From contig JBFIPU010000097.1 of NCBI GenBank assembly GCA_041609995.1, positions 1 to 9,721 of the forward strand: DNA of 9,721 bases. The letters are read 5' to 3'. Under the pieces are notes generated by a model that was given only the letters and a program-made list of their open reading frames with translations, had not been told where the DNA came from and searched no databases. The DNA comes from JABDOU01 sp041609995. Its GTDB lineage: Bacteria; Actinomycetota; Acidimicrobiia; Spongiisociales; SHLN01. Shown here in pieces: positions 6,196-9,721 of this stretch (positions are counted from its first letter, which is position 1; every line of letters begins with the position of its first letter). The translations under genes and the position numbers were made by a program.

Positions 6196-7080
6196 TCACT
6201 CGCGGTCAGAGGGCCAATTCGGCTGCAGCAGGTGCCATTGGTGAGGTTCGCGGCGGATGATGTCCTCGAACTCCCGTGCCATGGCCTGGGTGCGCTCGGC
6301 GATGCGGTCCCCGGACGTCACACCGGTCGGCTCAGGCAGCGGCGGGTGGACCACCAGGTGGTGGCCGCTTCCCCGGAAATAGACGCCAACAGGAACGATG
6401 GGGGCGCCGGTGCGCTCCGCCAGCAATCCCGGGCCGATGGGAAGGGTGGTCTCCTCGCCAAAGAATGCCACCCCGACGCCCCGGCCCGACAGGTCGCGGT
6501 CCGAAGGCAGCGCCAACGTGCCGCCGTCCCGCAACCGCTGTTCCAGTTGCGATGTCACCCCTTTCCGGGCAATGGCGATCTCGATCTGGTGTGTGGCCCG
6601 GGCTTTCACGAACCAATCGCGGATGAGCGGGTTGGGCAGATCCTCGGCCACCGCGAGCACCGGCACCTCCTGTCGCACGGCCTCCAGGCCGGCTACTTCC
6701 CAGTTGCCCATGTGAGGAAGAACCAGAATGATTCCCTTCCCCTCTGCCTTCGGTTTGTCGAGGTTGTCCTCGCCCTCGATCGACATCCCTTCGATGAACG
6801 GCTCGACGTTGCTCGGACGGGCCCACAGCAACTCGGCGTAATAGCGCCCGTACGACCGAAAGATTGCCGCAATGTCACGGCGCCTGGCCGGCCGGCTCGT
6901 GACCCGTTCGAAATGACGGGCTGCCATTGCCGCCTTGCGGGGCACCAGCCAGGAGGCGACCATGCCCACGAATTCCCCGAATCGTTGAGCGGTGGCGAGG
7001 GGTAGTAGGCCAAAAGCGGCGCCGCCCCCCCGGAACGCGGCATATCCGATCCATTGGGCTAGCCGCCCAGTTGCAGCCAA
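6196..7080 (-). CDS. patA: Lysophospholipid-acyltransferase-like PIM acyltransferase PatA
   Basis: This 294-residue membrane-associated acyltransferase of the LpxL/HtrB-like superfamily is, from context, the enzyme that acylates the mannose of phosphatidylinositol mannosides. The catalytic HX4(D/E) motif is His123-Glu128 in LPHMGNWE. The conserved SDRDLSGRG segment (193-201), the PIVPVGVY strand (227-234) and the terminal EPHQWHLLQPNW (278-289) are typical. An open frame runs much further upstream, but that part lies within pgsA and has no homologous character. I chose TTG at 7080 because homology begins there and TCCGGAA precedes it. It overlaps the end of pgsA by 22 bases. No ATG or GTG exists in frame near that point. 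The start could be off by a few codons. Confidence 0.88.
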   Translation of the reverse strand: MAATGRLAQWIGYAAFRGGGAAFGLLPLATAQRFGEFVGMVASWLVPRKAAMAARHFERVTSRPARRRDIAAIFRSYGRYYAELLWARPSNVEPFIEGMSIEGEDNLDKPKAEGKGIILVLPHMGNWEVAGLEAVRQEVPVLAVAEDLPNPLIRDWFVKARATHQIEIAIARKGVTSQLEQRLRDGGTLALPSDRDLSGRGVGVAFFGEETTLPIGPGLLAERTGAPIVPVGVYFRGSGHHLVVHPPLPEPTGVTSGDRIAERTQAMAREFEDIIRREPHQWHLLQPNWPSDRE

Positions 7081-7685
7081 GTGTTCCGGAAACGCTGGAT
7101 GACGGTGAGGCCCGTCATGATCACCAGGAGCCAAAGTGAGAATTCGAAGATTCCGAGGTCGACCCCGAAGAACAGCTCGAATGGCTGGAACCCCAGACCC
7201 TCGAGGCCCAGGCCCACCAGAACCAGGATGAGCCGCTCGGCTCGCCCCATCAGGCCCCCTTTGCCTTCGGCGCCGGCGGCCTCGGCTCGGGCCCGGATGA
7301 ACGGGATGACCAGAGAAAACCCGATGCCCAGCACGATCAGCGCTGCGGCCCTCGGCTGGCCGTTTTCGGCCATGTAGAACCCGATCCCACAGAACAGGGC
7401 TATCTCGCCGAGCCGATCTGTGACCGTGTCGAGCAGGGCTCCCCGGTCGGATGCCTGGCCGGCCTGGCGGGCGACTGACCCATCGATCACGTCGAGAATG
7501 GCGCCGGCGGTCGAGAACCAGACCCCGGGCAGCAGATAACCACGGGCAATCAACACCGCACCGATGATCATTCCGAGAAAGCCCGCTGCCGTGAGGAAGC
7601 CGGGAGAGACACCCAAGCGGACGAGCCCTTTGGCCACGGGCACGAGAATCCACTGCAGGGGCTCGCGAGCCTTTACGTCGAGCAT
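7059..7685 (-). CDS. pgsA: CDP-alcohol phosphatidyltransferase, probable phosphatidylinositol phosphate synthase
   Basis: This 208-residue integral membrane enzyme joins a CDP-diacylglycerol phosphatidyl group to an alcohol, probably inositol phosphate in this context. The complete family motif D-x2-D-G-x2-A-R-x8-G-x3-D-x3-D is visible, with Asp65, Asp68, Gly69, Ala72, Arg73, Gly82, Asp86 and Asp90. About six hydrophobic segments are present. The basic loop RARAEAAGAEGKGG (131-144) followed by GRAERL resembles actinobacterial phosphatidylinositol phosphate synthases more than glycerol-phosphate enzymes. I chose ATG at 7685, preceded by GGCGGA. An in-frame TTG at 7736 would add 17 residues with no family character. 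It heads the PIM operon and is transcribed divergently from gltA. Confidence 0.92.
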   Translation of the reverse strand: MLDVKAREPLQWILVPVAKGLVRLGVSPGFLTAAGFLGMIIGAVLIARGYLLPGVWFSTAGAILDVIDGSVARQAGQASDRGALLDTVTDRLGEIALFCGIGFYMAENGQPRAAALIVLGIGFSLVIPFIRARAEAAGAEGKGGLMGRAERLILVLVGLGLEGLGFQPFELFFGVDLGIFEFSLWLLVIMTGLTVIQRFRNTWLQLGG

Positions 7686-7819
7686 GGATCCGCCAACGGG
7701 CGTGTTTCCAAAGAGAGGACCGTCACCATGGAGCAAGCATAGAGCAAGAGGCCGGACCGGTACGACAAGAATTCCGGGGAGTTAAAGTACGTTTCTCAGC
7801 TCATCTTTCGAGGTGTCAC
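7686..7819. promoter_or_regulatory. Divergent intergenic region, pgsA operon and gltA
   Basis: These 134 bases separate two genes that point away from each other, so they should hold both promoters. On the plus strand, TAAAGT (7783-7788) fits the TANNNT -10 pattern, with ACGACA (7762-7767) 15 bases upstream as a weak -35. On the minus strand, TATGCT is a possible -10 for pgsA, without a well-spaced -35. No repeat or operator-like palindrome stands out. The gltA ribosome-binding site GAGGTG is at 7810-7815. Confidence 0.35.
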
Positions 7820-9106
<1,287 letters not shown>

Positions 9107-9135
9107 CCGCCTCTACCGGGTTGGCAAAATTCGTT

Positions 9136-9639
9136 TCAATCGGCCGCGTTGGCTTCCCGGATCATCTCACGAACAGCACCGTCCAACGCGTCGATGCGCA
9201 CCAAACCGCGCTCCGAGGGCGGGTCGTCCGACGAGAACACCAGCACGTTCCACATGGGCCGGGCCCTCCAGCCTTCAAAGCTCATGGCAGCCGAGGCGTG
9301 GCCGACCGAAAAGCCGATCTCGTGGTTGGCCCGGTCCAGCGCTTCGGCGTCGGATACGCGGATCTCCCACGCCGACATCATGTGGTAGGCGCCGATCGCC
9401 AGCATGAGGCCGGCGGCGACGAGCAGCTGGTCCGGAAGGGTGGTTGCGGCGAGGGCCACGGTGAGCGCGGCGCCCCCCACGTAGTACCAGCCGGCCTGTC
9501 GCCGACGGCGGAGGCTGGGCACGGTGTACGGTCCCAGCGCATCGGCATTGAGATCTTCCGGAACCGCCGCGGCCGCGGCTACTTCTTCAGGGATCTCGAT
9601 TCCTCGCCGACGGTCGTCCTGACCCTGACGTTCGCTCAT
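9136..9639 (-). CDS. Hypothetical membrane protein, two transmembrane helices
   Basis: I do not recognise this 167-residue protein. A charged N-terminal tail (residues 1-48: acidic patch, alanine run, then RRRR at 44-47) leads into two adjacent hydrophobic helices (about 51-69 and 72-90) with a very short turn. A soluble C-terminal domain of some 75 residues follows, containing EIRVSDAEALDRA, FSVGHASAAMSFEGWRARPMWNVLVF and a final amphipathic helix. The positive patch preceding helix one suggests both termini face the cytoplasm (positive-inside rule). The ATG has GAGG about 10 bases upstream. It converges on gltA, with 29 bases between stop codons and no clear terminator hairpin. Upstream, two minus-strand frames stay open to the window edge; one would end in a TGA overlapping this ATG (ATGA), so it may be the second gene of an operon. 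Confidence 0.8.
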   Translation of the reverse strand: MSERQGQDDRRRGIEIPEEVAAAAAVPEDLNADALGPYTVPSLRRRRQAGWYYVGGAALTVALAATTLPDQLLVAAGLMLAIGAYHMMSAWEIRVSDAEALDRANHEIGFSVGHASAAMSFEGWRARPMWNVLVFSSDDPPSERGLVRIDALDGAVREMIREANAAD

Positions 9640-9721
9640 CGACCGGGCCTCGCGCTAGACCGACGTAGGGGCGTGGAGTGGCGAGGTATCAACCGGAACG
9701 TCGCCGCGATCGCGATGCCAC

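Noticed and set aside
3991..7005. A 1004-codon open frame on the plus strand, antisense to the lipoprotein, pimA and patA
   Set aside because: It crosses three well-supported minus-strand genes and their intergenic gap, and its translation is rich in His, Arg and Gly without any family motif. It is a composition artefact of high-GC codon usage on the other strand.
6196..7653. 485-codon version of the acyltransferase
   Set aside because: The first 190 codons lie within pgsA in another frame and show no acyltransferase character; homology begins at about 7080.
7713..7742. Four-codon ORF (ATG GAG CAA GCA TAG) with an AGAGAGGA ribosome-binding site upstream of gltA
   Set aside because: It probably lies upstream of the gltA promoter, is far too short to judge, and such motifs occur by chance.
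9636..9719. Possible 3' end of a further minus-strand gene at the right edge
   Set aside because: Two different frames are open to the window edge (stops at 9636-9638 and 9655-9657), and fewer than 30 codons are visible, so neither can be supported. The ATGA overlap favours the first.

Overview
The window looks like a chromosomal segment from a high-GC member of the Actinomycetota. The main evidence is gene order: a phosphatidylinositol phosphate synthase, a PIM-type acyltransferase and a PimA-type mannosyltransferase run in the same direction as pdxS, pdxT and yebC. That combination is characteristic of the phylum. The poly-threonine lipoprotein linker and the overall look of the proteins make me lean towards Acidimicrobiia, but this is an inference from style and not a marker-gene assignment.

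Layout. Positions 1-986 hold no gene I can support. They are repeat- and hairpin-rich: a GC hairpin at 14-30, a 30-bp tandem duplication at 122-181, a 108-bp tandem duplication at 223-438, an inverted repeat at 459-537, a degenerate TCC-start hexamer tract at 597-740, and small hairpins at 800-884. An unrecognised 195-residue protein follows on the plus strand (990-1577). Its stop codon overlaps the yebC stop.

Positions 1574-7685 are a minus-strand block of seven genes, read right to left: pgsA (CDP-alcohol phosphotransferase), patA (acyltransferase), pimA (glycosyltransferase), a DUF3048/YerB-family lipoprotein, pdxS, pdxT and yebC. The first three build phosphatidylinositol and its mannosylated, acylated derivatives. 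pdxS and pdxT are the two subunits of the DXP-independent PLP synthase. yebC is a TACO1-family translation/regulatory protein. The genes are tightly packed (overlap, 9 nt, 48 nt, 2 nt, 0 nt), except for 222 bp before pdxS, where a good -10 element suggests a second promoter.

A 134-bp divergent intergenic region separates pgsA from gltA, a citrate synthase with a complete His-His-Asp triad, on the plus strand (7820-9106). A small two-helix membrane protein of unknown function (9136-9639, minus) converges on it. The last 80 bases may contain the end of a further minus-strand gene.

Most of the window is core metabolism with clear homologues. I do not see a defence system, mobile element, CRISPR array or biosynthetic cluster. 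The parts that deserve a second look are the repeat-rich 1-986 region, the unknown gene it precedes, the poly-Thr lipoprotein within the PIM/PLP block, and the unknown membrane protein at the right end.
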